Below, piece after piece: positions 27,043 through 35,689 of a DNA stretch of 64,000 bases. The DNA is from Nocardia exalbida NBRC 100660 (GTDB taxonomy: Bacteria; Actinomycetota; Actinomycetes; Mycobacteriales; Mycobacteriaceae), in the NCBI RefSeq assembly GCF_000308575.1, contig NZ_BAFZ01000001.1, positions 62,001 through 126,000 of the forward strand. Reading direction: 5' to 3'. The position numbers and the translations under genes were made by a program. Position 1 is the stretch's first letter; the number at the start of each line of letters is the position of its first letter. The notes beneath the pieces are model-generated. The model ran no database searches. It was given only the letters and a program-made list of their open reading frames with translations, and had not been told where the DNA came from.

Positions 27043-27115
27043 GTTTCGCGTCCTTCCGCTCCACCTTTACACCGGCCACGCGCCGCAGCCGTGAGGCTAT
27101 GAGAAGCCGGTCAGG

Positions 27116-27418
27116 TCAGTCGCTGGCCGGGAGAGGCTTTGCTTCCTTCAGCGCCAACGGTGTGGCGCCTACGCTGAGCGTGCCGATCCCGGCCTTCGTC
27201 ACGAGGATCTCCGCGCCGGAATCGTCGACATAGCGCTTGCCCATCAGATTGCCGTCGGTGCAGCCCGGGGCGGGCTCGGCGCCCGCAGCGCGTTCCGCGC
27301 CGATCGGGATCATCGGAACGCCCCCGGCGCGCAGGTCCGCGAGGCTGTCCGCCGCCTTCACCACGATCACCTCGGTGTCGCACACCTGGCTGCGCAGGCG
27401 AGTGCCGTTCTTGACCAT
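27116..27418 (-). CDS. conserved small protein of unknown function
   Basis: 100 residues from ATG 27418, with AAAGGA upstream. It begins NGTRLRSQVCDTEVIVVKA and contains GCTDGNLMGKRYVDDSG and a final TPLALKEAKPLPASD. The two Cys and the compact beta-rich look suggest a small metal- or ligand-binding fold, and I recall similar small proteins beside CoA ligases and amidohydrolases in actinobacteria. No function can be assigned. It lies 22 bases downstream of the CoA ligase in the same unit. Confidence 0.65.
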   Translation of the reverse strand: MVKNGTRLRSQVCDTEVIVVKAADSLADLRAGGVPMIPIGAERAAGAEPAPGCTDGNLMGKRYVDDSGAEILVTKAGIGTLSVGATPLALKEAKPLPASD

Positions 27419-27440
27419 TGTCGTCCTTTCCTGACGGTGA

Positions 27441-28961
27441 CTACGTATTGACGGCGGCATCCGCCGCGGGCTGCGGGCCGTACTCGTCGACGAGCGCGCG
27501 GCGCAACACCTTCCCGGTCGGTGTCGCGGGCAGCGAATCCCGGAAGACGACCCGGTCGGGCGTGCGGGAGCCGCGCAGCCCGGCCCTGACGTAGTCGCGC
27601 AGTTGCTCCGGGTCCGGCGCGGCGCCGTCGGCGGGCACCACCACCGCCACGATGATCTGGCCCCACTGCGCGTCCTCCACGCCGATCACCGCCACCTCGC
27701 GCACCGCCGGGTGCTCCACCAGTACATCCTCGATCTCGGCAGGCGCGATGTTCTCGCCGCCGCGGATGATCGTGTCGTCGGAGCGGCCGCCGATGAACAG
27801 GTAACCGTCCGCGTCGAGCATCGCCACGTCCTTGGTCGGGAACCACCCTTCGTCGTCCAGCACCGAGCCGATCCCGGTGTACCGGCCGGACACCTGAGGC
27901 CCTCGGACGAACAGTTCCCCGGTCGCGCAGGCGGGCAGCACCCGCCCGTGATCGTCCCGGATCTGCACCTCGATGCCGGGCACCGGCTGCCCCACCGAGC
28001 CGAGCCGCCGCGCGACCGCCGGGTCGGCGCAGCGGTGCGCGGCCCGGTGGTCCTCCGGTCCGAGCACCGCGATCGTGGAACTGGTCTCGGTCAGGCCGTA
28101 GGCGTTGACGAAACCCACTTCGGGCAGCAGGTCGAGCGCTTTGCGAACCAGCGGCAGCGCGACTTTGGATCCGCCGTAGGCGAGGGTCCGCAGGGTGGGC
28201 AACCTCGCCCCCGAGCGCTCCAATTCGGTCACGATGCGATCGAGCATGGTCGGCACCACGGTCGCGGTGGTGACCGACGCACCGGCGACCAGCTCGATCC
28301 ACCGCGCGGCGTCGAAGTTGCGCAGGTACACCATCGTTCGACCCGCGTACAGGTTGGACAGCGCCGCGCCGATACCGGCGATGTGGTAGGGCGGCACGCA
28401 GATCAGCGCCGCGTCCGCGGGTTCGGCCGAGTCGAATTCGACCGTCCCGGTGATGTAGCTGACCAGGTTGTTGTGCGAGAGTTCGACCGCCTTGGGCTTG
28501 GAGGTGGTCCCGGAGGTGAACAGCACGACGGCCACCTGATCCGGATCGGGCGGCTCGGCGTCGGTGACCGGATCGACGGCGTCCGCCGCCTCGACCAACG
28601 CGGACGAGCGCATGATCCTGGCGCCGGAGGCCGCCACGATGTCGTGGTACTCCTCGTCGCAGACCACCAGCGGATCCTCCAGCCGAGCGATCAGTTCGGC
28701 CAAGGAGTCGGCGGCGAGCCGATAGTTCAAGGGCGTGAACGGAATTCCCGCGCCCGCCGATCCGAAGATCGACAACGGCAGCAGGTGTCCGCCGGTACCG
28801 ACGTAGGCCACGCTCCGCGCGCCGGAGTTCGCGATCACCGCGGCCGCCCCCTGGACGCGCGCGCTCAGCTCGGACGTGGTCCAGCGCACCTCGTCGCACA
28901 CCACCGCGAGCCGGTCCGGGTGGCTCGAGGCAGCCATGTCCAGCAAGAGCGAAACGCTCAT
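27441..28961 (-). CDS. AMP-dependent acyl-CoA synthetase/ligase (second)
   Basis: 506 residues from ATG 28961 after GGAGGG. ANL motifs are VVLFTSGTTSKPKAVELSHNN near residue 165, NAYGLTETSSTIAVLG in the adenylate site, GWFPTKDVAMLD in place of the usual YxTGD, SDDTIIRGGENIAPAEIE and the catalytic Lys in TPTGKVLRRALV. It activates a carboxylic acid to the CoA thioester. FPTKD is a known variant in actinobacterial FadD-like ligases. It is divergent from the crotonase gene and shares with it the best dual operator in the window, at 28981. Confidence 0.88.
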   Translation of the reverse strand: MSVSLLLDMAASSHPDRLAVVCDEVRWTTSELSARVQGAAAVIANSGARSVAYVGTGGHLLPLSIFGSAGAGIPFTPLNYRLAADSLAELIARLEDPLVVCDEEYHDIVAASGARIMRSSALVEAADAVDPVTDAEPPDPDQVAVVLFTSGTTSKPKAVELSHNNLVSYITGTVEFDSAEPADAALICVPPYHIAGIGAALSNLYAGRTMVYLRNFDAARWIELVAGASVTTATVVPTMLDRIVTELERSGARLPTLRTLAYGGSKVALPLVRKALDLLPEVGFVNAYGLTETSSTIAVLGPEDHRAAHRCADPAVARRLGSVGQPVPGIEVQIRDDHGRVLPACATGELFVRGPQVSGRYTGIGSVLDDEGWFPTKDVAMLDADGYLFIGGRSDDTIIRGGENIAPAEIEDVLVEHPAVREVAVIGVEDAQWGQIIVAVVVPADGAAPDPEQLRDYVRAGLRGSRTPDRVVFRDSLPATPTGKVLRRALVDEYGPQPAADAAVNT

Positions 28962-28980
28962 TCCGCACCCTCCGCACGAC

Positions 28981-29017
28981 GATATTGTCATTCTCGAATT
29001 CGGAGAATAGCATATTC
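28981..29017. promoter_or_regulatory. island operator, copy 6 (dual, best example)
   Basis: GATATT-GTC-ATTCTC and GAGAAT-AGC-ATATTC separated by GAATTCG, a near-symmetric 37-bp element. It lies in the 139-base gap between the divergent CoA ligase and crotonase genes and can control both. Confidence 0.65.
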
Positions 29018-29100
29018 ACGATGGATGAAAGGTCGGCCGAGGAACCCTTTCGCGACCGCCACCGGCGAGGACGCCGACGCACGAGGAAGGCCGAAAACTG

Positions 29101-30072
29101 GTGTTCCGAGTGATCGAGGCGACCTCCGCACCGGACGCGGGAATCGACGCGGCGCCACCGGGAGTCGTCGTGGCGGTCGGCACGAACCTCACCGGGCCCG
29201 CGGCCGAGCACTGGCTGGAACAGGCCAGTTTCACCCTGACCGAAGCGGAGAGCGACGATCCGCGGGTCGTCACCGTCGCTTCGGTCGAGGAGACCGTGGC
29301 CGAACTGCGCGAACGCTTCGAGCGCCGCCCCATCGCCGCCACGATCTGCGACGACGTCCTGCGCGCCGCGCAGACGACGGACGCGCGGACCGGCCTGCTC
29401 ACCGAGTCGCTGGCGTACTCGACCCTGCAAGGCGGACCGGAGTTCCGCACCTGGCTGCGCGAACGCGGACCGGCGGCGATCCCGCCGGAGGAGTCCGGCC
29501 CGCTGGAAGTCGTCCGCAGCGGCCACACGGTGACGATCCGTTTCGACCGGCCGCAGCGGCACAACGCGTTCGACAACCGCACCCGGGCCGCCCTGCTCGA
29601 CGCACTCGCGATCGCCCGGCTCGACCCTTCGGTGCGGGTGGTCGAACTCGGCGGCAACGGTCCGTCGTTCTGTAGCGGCGGCGATCTCGCCGAGTTCGGC
29701 GCCTTCACCGACGTGGCCGACGCGCATCTGGCGCGCACCCGCCACAGCCCGGCGCTCGCGTTGCACGAGGTGACCGAACGCCTCGGCCGCGACTGCCGCG
29801 CCGTCGTCCACGGACGGGTCCTGGGCAGCGGATTGGAAATGGCCGCCGCCTGCGGCACCGTCATCGCCGACCCCGGCACCGAATTCGGCCTGCCCGAACT
29901 GAACCTGGGGCTCCTGCCCGGGGCGGGCGGGACGGTCAGCGTCACCCGCCGCATCGGCCGCTGGCGGACCGGCTACCTGGTGCTCAGCGGCCGCACCATC
30001 CCGGCATCGACCGCGCTGGTGTGGGGGCTCGTGGACGCCGTCGCGCCGCATCGGCACACTCGACGACCGTGA
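29101..30072 (+). CDS. enoyl-CoA hydratase/isomerase (crotonase) family protein with N-terminal extension
   Basis: 323 residues from a GTG after GAGGAAGG. Residues about 135-320 are a crotonase domain: VTIRFDRPQRHNAFDN, the oxyanion-hole GNGPSFCSGGDLAEF, HGRVLGSGLEMAAAC and the Glu-bearing PELNLGLLPGAGGTVSVTRRIG. The first ~130 residues are a separate alpha/beta extension I do not recognise. The crotonase domain stops soon after the last core helix, so the usual C-terminal helices are short or missing. It may hydrate, isomerise or cleave a ring-derived enoyl-CoA. GTGA overlap joins it to the CoA-transferase. Confidence 0.85.
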   Translation: MFRVIEATSAPDAGIDAAPPGVVVAVGTNLTGPAAEHWLEQASFTLTEAESDDPRVVTVASVEETVAELRERFERRPIAATICDDVLRAAQTTDARTGLLTESLAYSTLQGGPEFRTWLRERGPAAIPPEESGPLEVVRSGHTVTIRFDRPQRHNAFDNRTRAALLDALAIARLDPSVRVVELGGNGPSFCSGGDLAEFGAFTDVADAHLARTRHSPALALHEVTERLGRDCRAVVHGRVLGSGLEMAAACGTVIADPGTEFGLPELNLGLLPGAGGTVSVTRRIGRWRTGYLVLSGRTIPASTALVWGLVDAVAPHRHTRRP

Positions 30073-31289
30073 GCACCCTCTCCCCCGAGGCCGCGTGGGC
30101 GGCAGGCGGGCTGGCTCGGCTGACCGGGTTGCGCGACGGTCCACCCGATTTCACGCGCGCCGGGATTCTGTCCCGGGCCGCCGCCGTCGCCGGCGGATTC
30201 ACCGCGCGCACCGGCGTCCGGATCGACGTTCCCGTCGAACTGAGTGGGCGGGCCGCGCTGTCGGGAGCATCGCGGCGCGGACGTGTTTCGGTGGGTGGCG
30301 CGAGCCGCCTGCTCGCCACCCGCGACGGCTGGTGCGCGCTCACTTTGTCACGTACCGCCGACCTCGAAGCCATCCCGGCGTTGCTGGAGACGGCGGCGCC
30401 GCCGGAAGACCCGTGGGCCGCGGTGGCGGCGTGGGCCGCGCACCGCCCGTCGGCGGCGGTCACCGAACGGGCGAGACTGCTCGACATTCCCGCCGCGACA
30501 CTCGGCGAAGCAGACGCGGCGCCCCCACGCGTCCGCCCGCTGGGTGAGCGCAGCCACCCGCGCCCCGTAGCCGAATGCCTGGTGGCCGACCTCACCTCGA
30601 TGTGGGCGGGTCCACTGTGCGGCAGGTTGCTGGCCGCGGCGGGCGCCACGGTGGTCAAGGTCGAGAGCCCGCGGCGGCCCGACGGCCCACGCCGCGGCTC
30701 GCCCGCGTTCTTCGACTGGATCAACGCCGGAAAGCTCTGTTACGCGGCGGATTTCGACGCCGACGGCGCGGCATTGCGGGAGCTGCTCGAGGTCGCGGAC
30801 GTGGTGCTGGAGGGTTCCCGCCCGGCCGCCCTGATGCGCAGGGGGCTCGGTCCCGATCGCATCGCGCACCGCCCCGGCCGGGTATGGCTGCGCGTCACCG
30901 CCTACGGCATCGACGGCCAGGACGCCGACCGCCCCGGATTCGGGGACGACACCGCGGTGGCCGGTGGGCTGGTCGGCGTCGGCGGTGCGGGCCCGGTCTT
31001 CTGCGCCGACGCGATCGCCGATCCGCTCACCGGGTTGGAGTCCGCACGCGCGGTCGCCGAGTCGCTCGCGCGCGGCGGAGGCGAAATGATCGAGGTGTCC
31101 ATGGCCGCCGTCGCCGCGACGTACGCGGCGATGCCACCGTGCCCGGCCGACGCGCCGTACGCCGCCCTCGCACCGACGCCGCCACCCCGCCCCGCTTCGC
31201 GCGCCTCCGCGCTCGGCGCGGACACCACGGCGGTCCGGCAGGTCGTCGCCGCGCGACGCTCGCTCGAGGGCCGCGCGACGCTCACATGA
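30069..31289 (+). CDS. CaiB/BaiF (class III) CoA-transferase family protein
   Basis: 406 residues from a GTG overlapping the crotonase stop. The CaiB signature lies in the second half: VADLTSMWAGPLCGRLLAAAGATVVKVESPRRPDG and FFDWINAGKLCYAADF. The first ~165 residues resemble a degenerate copy of the same fold (a GWCALTL strand), giving a two-part protein. Class III transferases move CoA between acids or act as alpha-methylacyl-CoA racemases. With the crotonase it forms a two-gene unit. Racemisation of a methyl-branched side chain is one option, not shown. Confidence 0.85.
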   Translation: MSTLSPEAAWAAGGLARLTGLRDGPPDFTRAGILSRAAAVAGGFTARTGVRIDVPVELSGRAALSGASRRGRVSVGGASRLLATRDGWCALTLSRTADLEAIPALLETAAPPEDPWAAVAAWAAHRPSAAVTERARLLDIPAATLGEADAAPPRVRPLGERSHPRPVAECLVADLTSMWAGPLCGRLLAAAGATVVKVESPRRPDGPRRGSPAFFDWINAGKLCYAADFDADGAALRELLEVADVVLEGSRPAALMRRGLGPDRIAHRPGRVWLRVTAYGIDGQDADRPGFGDDTAVAGGLVGVGGAGPVFCADAIADPLTGLESARAVAESLARGGGEMIEVSMAAVAATYAAMPPCPADAPYAALAPTPPPRPASRASALGADTTAVRQVVAARRSLEGRATLT

Positions 31290-31432
31290 GGATTGATCCG
31301 CATGCGCGGATCTGTGCACCGACCGAAGTGGCACGGCCTCATCCGAATCGGCCGAAAATGCCATTTCCGCTAGCAAATCGACCTTTATCGGTGGAAACAG
31401 CGGCCGAACCCGGCTCGTATCCACATTGTTGT

Positions 31433-31447
31433 GATAACGTCATTCTC
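31433..31447. promoter_or_regulatory. island operator, copy 7
   Basis: GATAAC-GTC-ATTCTC, with one good half. It lies 75 bases upstream of the Mce-associated genes, in a gap (31290-31521) that otherwise holds nothing I recognise. Confidence 0.45.
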
Positions 31448-31521
31448 GTCAAAGTCGACGCAATCGGAGTCGTGACGACCAGTCCCGCTCGACGATCCGT
31501 TGCGACACCGCGGAGGTGGTG

Positions 31522-32454
31522 ATGAGCCCGAGCACCGGACGCACCGTCGAATCGCCACCCCTGTCGGACGGTGATGAACAGGCCCCGGCCGGCAGCCCGC
31601 TCGACGAGGCCGACGCCGAAGAACTCACGCTGGCCGCCGAGGCCGCGGAGGCGGAGGCACAGGCAGCCGAGGCGCGCGCCGAGGCAGCCCGCGCCCGGGT
31701 TCGGGCGGCCGAGTCGCGCCGCCGAGCGCGCACCGCCCCGCGGCGGCCCGTCGCCGCGGAAACGAAGATCGCGCAAGCGCCTTCACGGCAGGCGACCGCA
31801 GGGGACGAACCCGGTGCCGAGCAGACGACGGGCCACCTCCCGGAAACGCACTCGGCCGATCCGGCGCAGCCGATCACGTCGACGGACGACGACCCCGGTG
31901 ACGTCACGCATCCGGCCGGGGCCGAATCGCTTCCGCGCAGCGCCCGCCTCCGCGGCACTCTCCTTCGCCGCCTCCACAGTCGTTCCACGATGGTCGCCGC
32001 CGCCCTCGTCGTGATCGCCCTGACACTGGCAGGCAGCGGATACTCGATCCGGCACCATCACGACATCACCGAGAACGACCGGCGCGCGGCGGAATTCACC
32101 GCCGCCGCCCGGCAAGGCGTCGTCGCTTTGACAACTCTCGACTTCAAACGGGCGAACGCGGACGTGCAGCGGGTCCTGGACAATTCCACCGGATCCTTCC
32201 GCGGCGACTTCCAAGCGCGGGCCACGGATTTCACGACTGTGATCCAGCAATCGCAGGTCGCCACCGAGGGCAAGGTGAACGCCACCGCGATCGAGTCGAT
32301 GACGAAGGATTCCGCGGTCGTCCTCGTCGCCGCGACCTCGCAGGTCACCAATTCCGCCGGGGCACGCCAAGAACCTCGCGCCTGGCGGCTGAGCGTGACC
32401 GTGACCCGGGACGGAGATCAGCTCAAGATGTCGAAAGTCGAGTTCGTACCGTGA
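31522..32454 (+). CDS. Mce-associated membrane protein (first of pair)
   Basis: 310 residues from ATG 31522 with CGGAGG upstream. An Ala/Glu/Arg-rich N-terminal region (residues ~30-75, probably coiled coil) and an acidic linker lead to one transmembrane segment, [20 protein letters not shown], near residue 153. The outside domain of about 130 residues ([29 protein letters not shown]) is typical of Mce-associated proteins, which stabilise or complete Mce lipid importers. No mce genes lie in the window. GTGA overlap couples it to the next gene. Confidence 0.85.
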   Translation: MSPSTGRTVESPPLSDGDEQAPAGSPLDEADAEELTLAAEAAEAEAQAAEARAEAARARVRAAESRRRARTAPRRPVAAETKIAQAPSRQATAGDEPGAEQTTGHLPETHSADPAQPITSTDDDPGDVTHPAGAESLPRSARLRGTLLRRLHSRSTMVAAALVVIALTLAGSGYSIRHHHDITENDRRAAEFTAAARQGVVALTTLDFKRANADVQRVLDNSTGSFRGDFQARATDFTTVIQQSQVATEGKVNATAIESMTKDSAVVLVAATSQVTNSAGARQEPRAWRLSVTVTRDGDQLKMSKVEFVP

Positions 32455-33068
32455 CCACCGACAGCGCATCGGTCGCCGCGCGTGAGACCGGAACCGAGCA
32501 GGACGCGCACGCGCCGACGGACACGAAATCTCCCGGAACGAAGCGCATCCGGAAGGCGGGCTCAGCGCGCGGTTTCTCCCGCACGCTGCGGAACGAGTAC
32601 GTCCCTGCCCTGCTCGCCGTACTCGTAGTCGCCTCGGTCGCCACCGCAGCATGCTTGTTCTTCCTGCAATACCGGCCCGACAGTCGGACCGACGACGACG
32701 CCGCGGCGGCGCTGGACGCCGCCTCGCGCGGCACGGTGGCGCTGCTGTCCTACGCACCCGACACCCTCGACCGGGATCTGGATTCCGCGAAGTCCTTTCT
32801 CACCGGCGACTTCCTGTCGTATTACAGCCAGTTCACCCAGCAGGTCGTCGCGCCCGCCGCCAAGCAGAAGTCGGTCCGGACCACCGCGACCGTCGTGCGC
32901 GCCGCGGTGTCGGAACAGCGGCGGGACGAGGCGGTGGTCCTGGTGTTCATCAACCAGAGCACCACGAGCGCGGAGAAACCCGACCCGGCCCTCGCCGCGA
33001 GCAGCGTCCGGGTCACCATGCGCAAGGCCGACAGCGCATGGCGGATCTCGGCGTTCGACCCGGTCTAG
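32451..33068 (+). CDS. Mce-associated membrane protein (second of pair)
   Basis: 205 residues from a GTG overlapping the preceding stop. A short basic N-terminus is followed by one transmembrane segment, [23 protein letters not shown], near residue 50, then a domain with [20 protein letters not shown] and [18 protein letters not shown], matching the Mce-associated family. Pairs of this type usually end mce operons. Placement under the island operator suggests that substrate import through an Mce system is co-regulated with breakdown. Confidence 0.85.
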   Translation: MTTDSASVAARETGTEQDAHAPTDTKSPGTKRIRKAGSARGFSRTLRNEYVPALLAVLVVASVATAACLFFLQYRPDSRTDDDAAAALDAASRGTVALLSYAPDTLDRDLDSAKSFLTGDFLSYYSQFTQQVVAPAAKQKSVRTTATVVRAAVSEQRRDEAVVLVFINQSTTSAEKPDPALAASSVRVTMRKADSAWRISAFDPV

Positions 33069-33086
33069 CCGGTCGCGGCCGCTTCG

Positions 33087-33122
33087 GGAAATTTAATTCT
33101 CGTCTACGAGAATCGACGTACA
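33087..33122 (+). promoter_or_regulatory. island operator, copy 8, overlapping a leaderless promoter
   Basis: GGAAAT-TTA-ATTCTC and GAGAAT-CGA-CGTACA with a 6-base spacer; the inner halves form the perfect repeat ATTCTCG-n4-CGAGAAT. The end of the site overlaps a -10-like TACACT at 33118-33123, seven bases before the GTG of the thioesterase gene, so a repressor here would cover the promoter. Confidence 0.6.
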
Positions 33123-33130
33123 CTTTAGGT

Positions 33131-33991
33131 GTGCATGACCTCTGGAGTGAGCTGCTCACCTGCCTCGACCTACGCCAGCGGCCGACTTCACCGGCGTCCG
33201 GAGCGGCGGAAACCCGGCCCGCGACCGATGGCCGCCGCCGGGAGACGTTGACCGTGTACGAGGGTCCCAGCCAGCGGCTGGACCACGGTTGGCTGTACGG
33301 CGGGCAGCTACTGGCGCAGATCGTGCGCGCGGCCATGTGCGCCTGCCCCGCCAAGGCGGTCAAATCCCTGCACGTGGTGTTCGCCCACGAGGGAAAGGGC
33401 GACTCGCCGGTCTTCTACATCGTGCAGCGCCGGCACGAAGGCCGCTCGTTCGCCGCGCTCACCGTCACGGCCCGGCAGAAGCGGGACGTCGTCGCCACCG
33501 CGGTCGTCTCGATGCATGCCCATGAGGACGGTCCGGAGCACCAGACCGCCGCGGGCATCCCGCCCGTGCCCGGCCCGCGGCACCGCACCGACGTGCCGAT
33601 CCTGCCTTGGGAGACCCGATCGACCACCGACCTCGATTCGACCGACGCGCATCCGCCCGACTACGAGCTGTGGATGCGGACCCCGCGGGTACCCGAGGAC
33701 TTACACGCCGCTCTGACCGCCTACGCGACCGACCTGAGCCCCATCGGAACCGCGTTGCGCCCGTTGGAAGGAATCGGCCAGAGCGGCAACGGCACCGCGT
33801 TCACCTCGGCGACGATCACCCATTCGATCTGGTTCCACCGCGCGTTCCGCACCGATGAGTGGTTGCTGTTGCGCCACCACAGTCCACTCGTCGCGCACGG
33901 CCGCTGTTTCGGCAAGGGCGACGTCTTCGGCCGAGACGGGACGCTCGTCGCCTCGTTCGCGCAGGAGGGCCTGCTCAGGTTCCGGCCGTAA
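33131..33991 (+). CDS. acyl-CoA thioesterase II (TesB-like)
   Basis: 286 residues from GTG 33131. Double hot-dog TesB features are the WLYGGQLLAQIV segment near residue 56, SLHVVFAHEGKGDSPVFY, GRSFAALTVTARQ, and a second domain with THSIWFHRAFRTDEWLLL and ARGRCF-like text near residue 255. It hydrolyses acyl-CoA to free acid and CoA, perhaps to release CoA from a dead-end pathway intermediate. There is no ribosome site; a -10-like TACACT seven bases upstream suggests a leaderless transcript. Confidence 0.88.
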   Translation: MHDLWSELLTCLDLRQRPTSPASGAAETRPATDGRRRETLTVYEGPSQRLDHGWLYGGQLLAQIVRAAMCACPAKAVKSLHVVFAHEGKGDSPVFYIVQRRHEGRSFAALTVTARQKRDVVATAVVSMHAHEDGPEHQTAAGIPPVPGPRHRTDVPILPWETRSTTDLDSTDAHPPDYELWMRTPRVPEDLHAALTAYATDLSPIGTALRPLEGIGQSGNGTAFTSATITHSIWFHRAFRTDEWLLLRHHSPLVAHGRCFGKGDVFGRDGTLVASFAQEGLLRFRP

Positions 33992-34025
33992 CTCCTTCCT
34001 CCCCGACTACGGAACGGACGCCCCC

Positions 34026-35099
34026 ATGGACCCGAATCGCCGGCCGCACGGTCACGACGCCACGCGAGGCCCCTATCGGGTCATCCAGTGGGCAACCGGC
34101 GGCGTAGGGGCGCACGCGTTGCGCGCCGTGCTCGAACATCCCGACCTCGTGCTCGCGGGTGTTCGGGTGCACGATCCCGCCAAGGCAGGCGTCGACGCCG
34201 GCGTCCTGTGCGGATCCGGCAGCACCACCGGCGTCGCCGCGACCACGGACGTCGACGAGATCCTGGCATTGGGCGCCGACTGCGTGCTGTACATGCCGCG
34301 CTTTTTCGACGTGGACGACGTCTGCCGTCTCTTGGTCGCCGGCGTCAACGTGGTCACCACACACGGCGACCTGCGGCACCCCGACACCGTGGACCCCGAG
34401 GTATGCGCGCGGATCGAGGCGGCGTGCTGGTTCGGCGGGGCCTCGATCCTGAGCACGGGCATCGCGCCGGGTTTCGTGACCGAAACGCTTCCCGTCGCAC
34501 TCAGCTCGATCCAGCGCAGGATCGACCGGCTGACGATCGAGGAGAGTGTCGACCTCGCCCGCCCGGGTACGTCGCGATTGCTCGTGGAGACGATGGGTTT
34601 CGGTACCGCGCCGGCACCGTTCGACGAACAGCGCCTTGCCCACGCCACCCATACCTTCGGTCCGTCGTTGCGGCTCGTCGCCGACGCCGTCCGCCTGCCC
34701 CTCGACGCGTTCGAAGTGGTCGGCGAGGTCGCGCTCGCCGAGCACGACGTACCGCTGGAGTTCACCACACTGGCGGCGGGAACCGTGGCCGCACAGCGCA
34801 TCACGGTCTCCGGACGGGGCGGCGGCCGTGTCCTGCTGCGCTTGCGGTCCACCTGGTACTGCACCTGCGCACTGCGACCGGGCTGGCCGGTGCGCGAGAC
34901 CGGATGGCATGTGGCCATCGACGGCGAGACACCGATCGAGATGGATCTGCGCTACCCGGTGGACCCGAGCCGGATGAGCGCCATGTCCCCGCGATACGCG
35001 GCCAACCGCGCCGTCAACGCCGTGACCTACCTCTGCGCCGCACCGCCCGGGATCCGCACCACCCTCGATCTGCCCCCGTTGACCGCGAATCTCGGCTGA
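34026..35099 (+). CDS. DapB-like NAD(P)-dependent oxidoreductase (dihydrodipicolinate reductase N-terminal family)
   Basis: 357 residues from ATG 34026. The N-terminal Rossmann fold is RVIQWATGGVGAHALRAVL, followed by LAGVRVHDPAKAGVDAG and VNVVTTHGDLRHPD. This domain pattern is shared by DapB-like proteins and amine dehydrogenases such as 2,4-diaminopentanoate dehydrogenase; mycobacterial relatives are common in lipid-catabolic clusters and of unknown substrate. It follows the thioesterase by about 35 bases and is probably cotranscribed with it. Confidence 0.82.
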   Translation: MDPNRRPHGHDATRGPYRVIQWATGGVGAHALRAVLEHPDLVLAGVRVHDPAKAGVDAGVLCGSGSTTGVAATTDVDEILALGADCVLYMPRFFDVDDVCRLLVAGVNVVTTHGDLRHPDTVDPEVCARIEAACWFGGASILSTGIAPGFVTETLPVALSSIQRRIDRLTIEESVDLARPGTSRLLVETMGFGTAPAPFDEQRLAHATHTFGPSLRLVADAVRLPLDAFEVVGEVALAEHDVPLEFTTLAAGTVAAQRITVSGRGGGRVLLRLRSTWYCTCALRPGWPVRETGWHVAIDGETPIEMDLRYPVDPSRMSAMSPRYAANRAVNAVTYLCAAPPGIRTTLDLPPLTANLG

Positions 35100-35171
35100 T
35101 TGCGGCTCGGGGCCGCGCACGGCCCGAACCGGCGACGCGCGATCCGGCGGCCGGGTTCGCACTTCCATGCT

Positions 35172-35210
35172 CGGAACACTACTTTCCAAATACGAGAATG
35201 CTATTCTCGT
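35172..35210 (+). promoter_or_regulatory. island operator, copy 9 (perfect core), with leaderless promoter
   Basis: The core ACGAGAAT-GCT-ATTCTCGT (35192-35210) is a perfect inverted repeat; a weak second unit CGGAAC-ACT-ACTTTC lies seven bases before GAGAAT. TATTCT at 35202-35207, seven bases before the ATG at 35215, can serve as the -10 box, so the operator and promoter coincide. Confidence 0.7.
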
Positions 35211-35214
35211 ATAT

Positions 35215-35646
35215 ATGGACGAAGGCAGCGCGCCGACTGCGCACAGCGAAACCGGTTTCGCACGAGGCCATTCCGTGCCTTTCGGGCACACCGAGCAGAG
35301 CCTGCCCGCACCTGGTTCACCGCGTTGCCCCGAGAGCACCCGGGCGGGTGCACCGCGCGCCCGCGAAATCCGCGCACGCTTGTGGCGACACGACCGGCCG
35401 AGGAAGGCCACGCCGGACGCCGACGCTCCGCTGCGCGTGACGGTGCGGGAGGTGCTCGACTACTTCGCGAAATGCCCCGAGTGCGGATACCCCGCCCAGG
35501 CGTCGGCGACCGTGCGGGAACTGCGCGACGGACGGGTCGAGACCGAGGTCAGGCCCAGTTGCGGGCTTCCATGCGGCTGGCAGGGGAACCCTCAGATCTC
35601 CACGAGCCCCGCCGGTCCGACTCCGGCGCGGTCCCGATCCGAGTAG
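35215..35646 (+). CDS. small zinc-ribbon-like protein of unknown function
   Basis: 143 residues from ATG 35215. The N-terminal 75 residues look disordered, rich in Pro, Ala, Arg and Ser. Then come LRVTVREVLDYFAKCPECGYPAQA and, about 30 residues on, SCGLPCGW, a CxxC...CxxxC set that suggests a zinc ribbon. The tail is short and disordered. No family is recognised. The perfect operator and -10 box immediately before the ATG, and convergence with the next gene, support it as a real, regulated, leaderless gene. Confidence 0.55.
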   Translation: MDEGSAPTAHSETGFARGHSVPFGHTEQSLPAPGSPRCPESTRAGAPRAREIRARLWRHDRPRKATPDADAPLRVTVREVLDYFAKCPECGYPAQASATVRELRDGRVETEVRPSCGLPCGWQGNPQISTSPAGPTPARSRSE

Positions 35647-35689
35647 CGGGCCGGCGGGCGAATCCGTTCCCGGCCCGCACTTTTCGCGT

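Noticed and set aside
31289-31521. A possible small gene upstream of the Mce-associated pair.
   Set aside because: No ribosome site or coding bias; only the operator half-site is supported.
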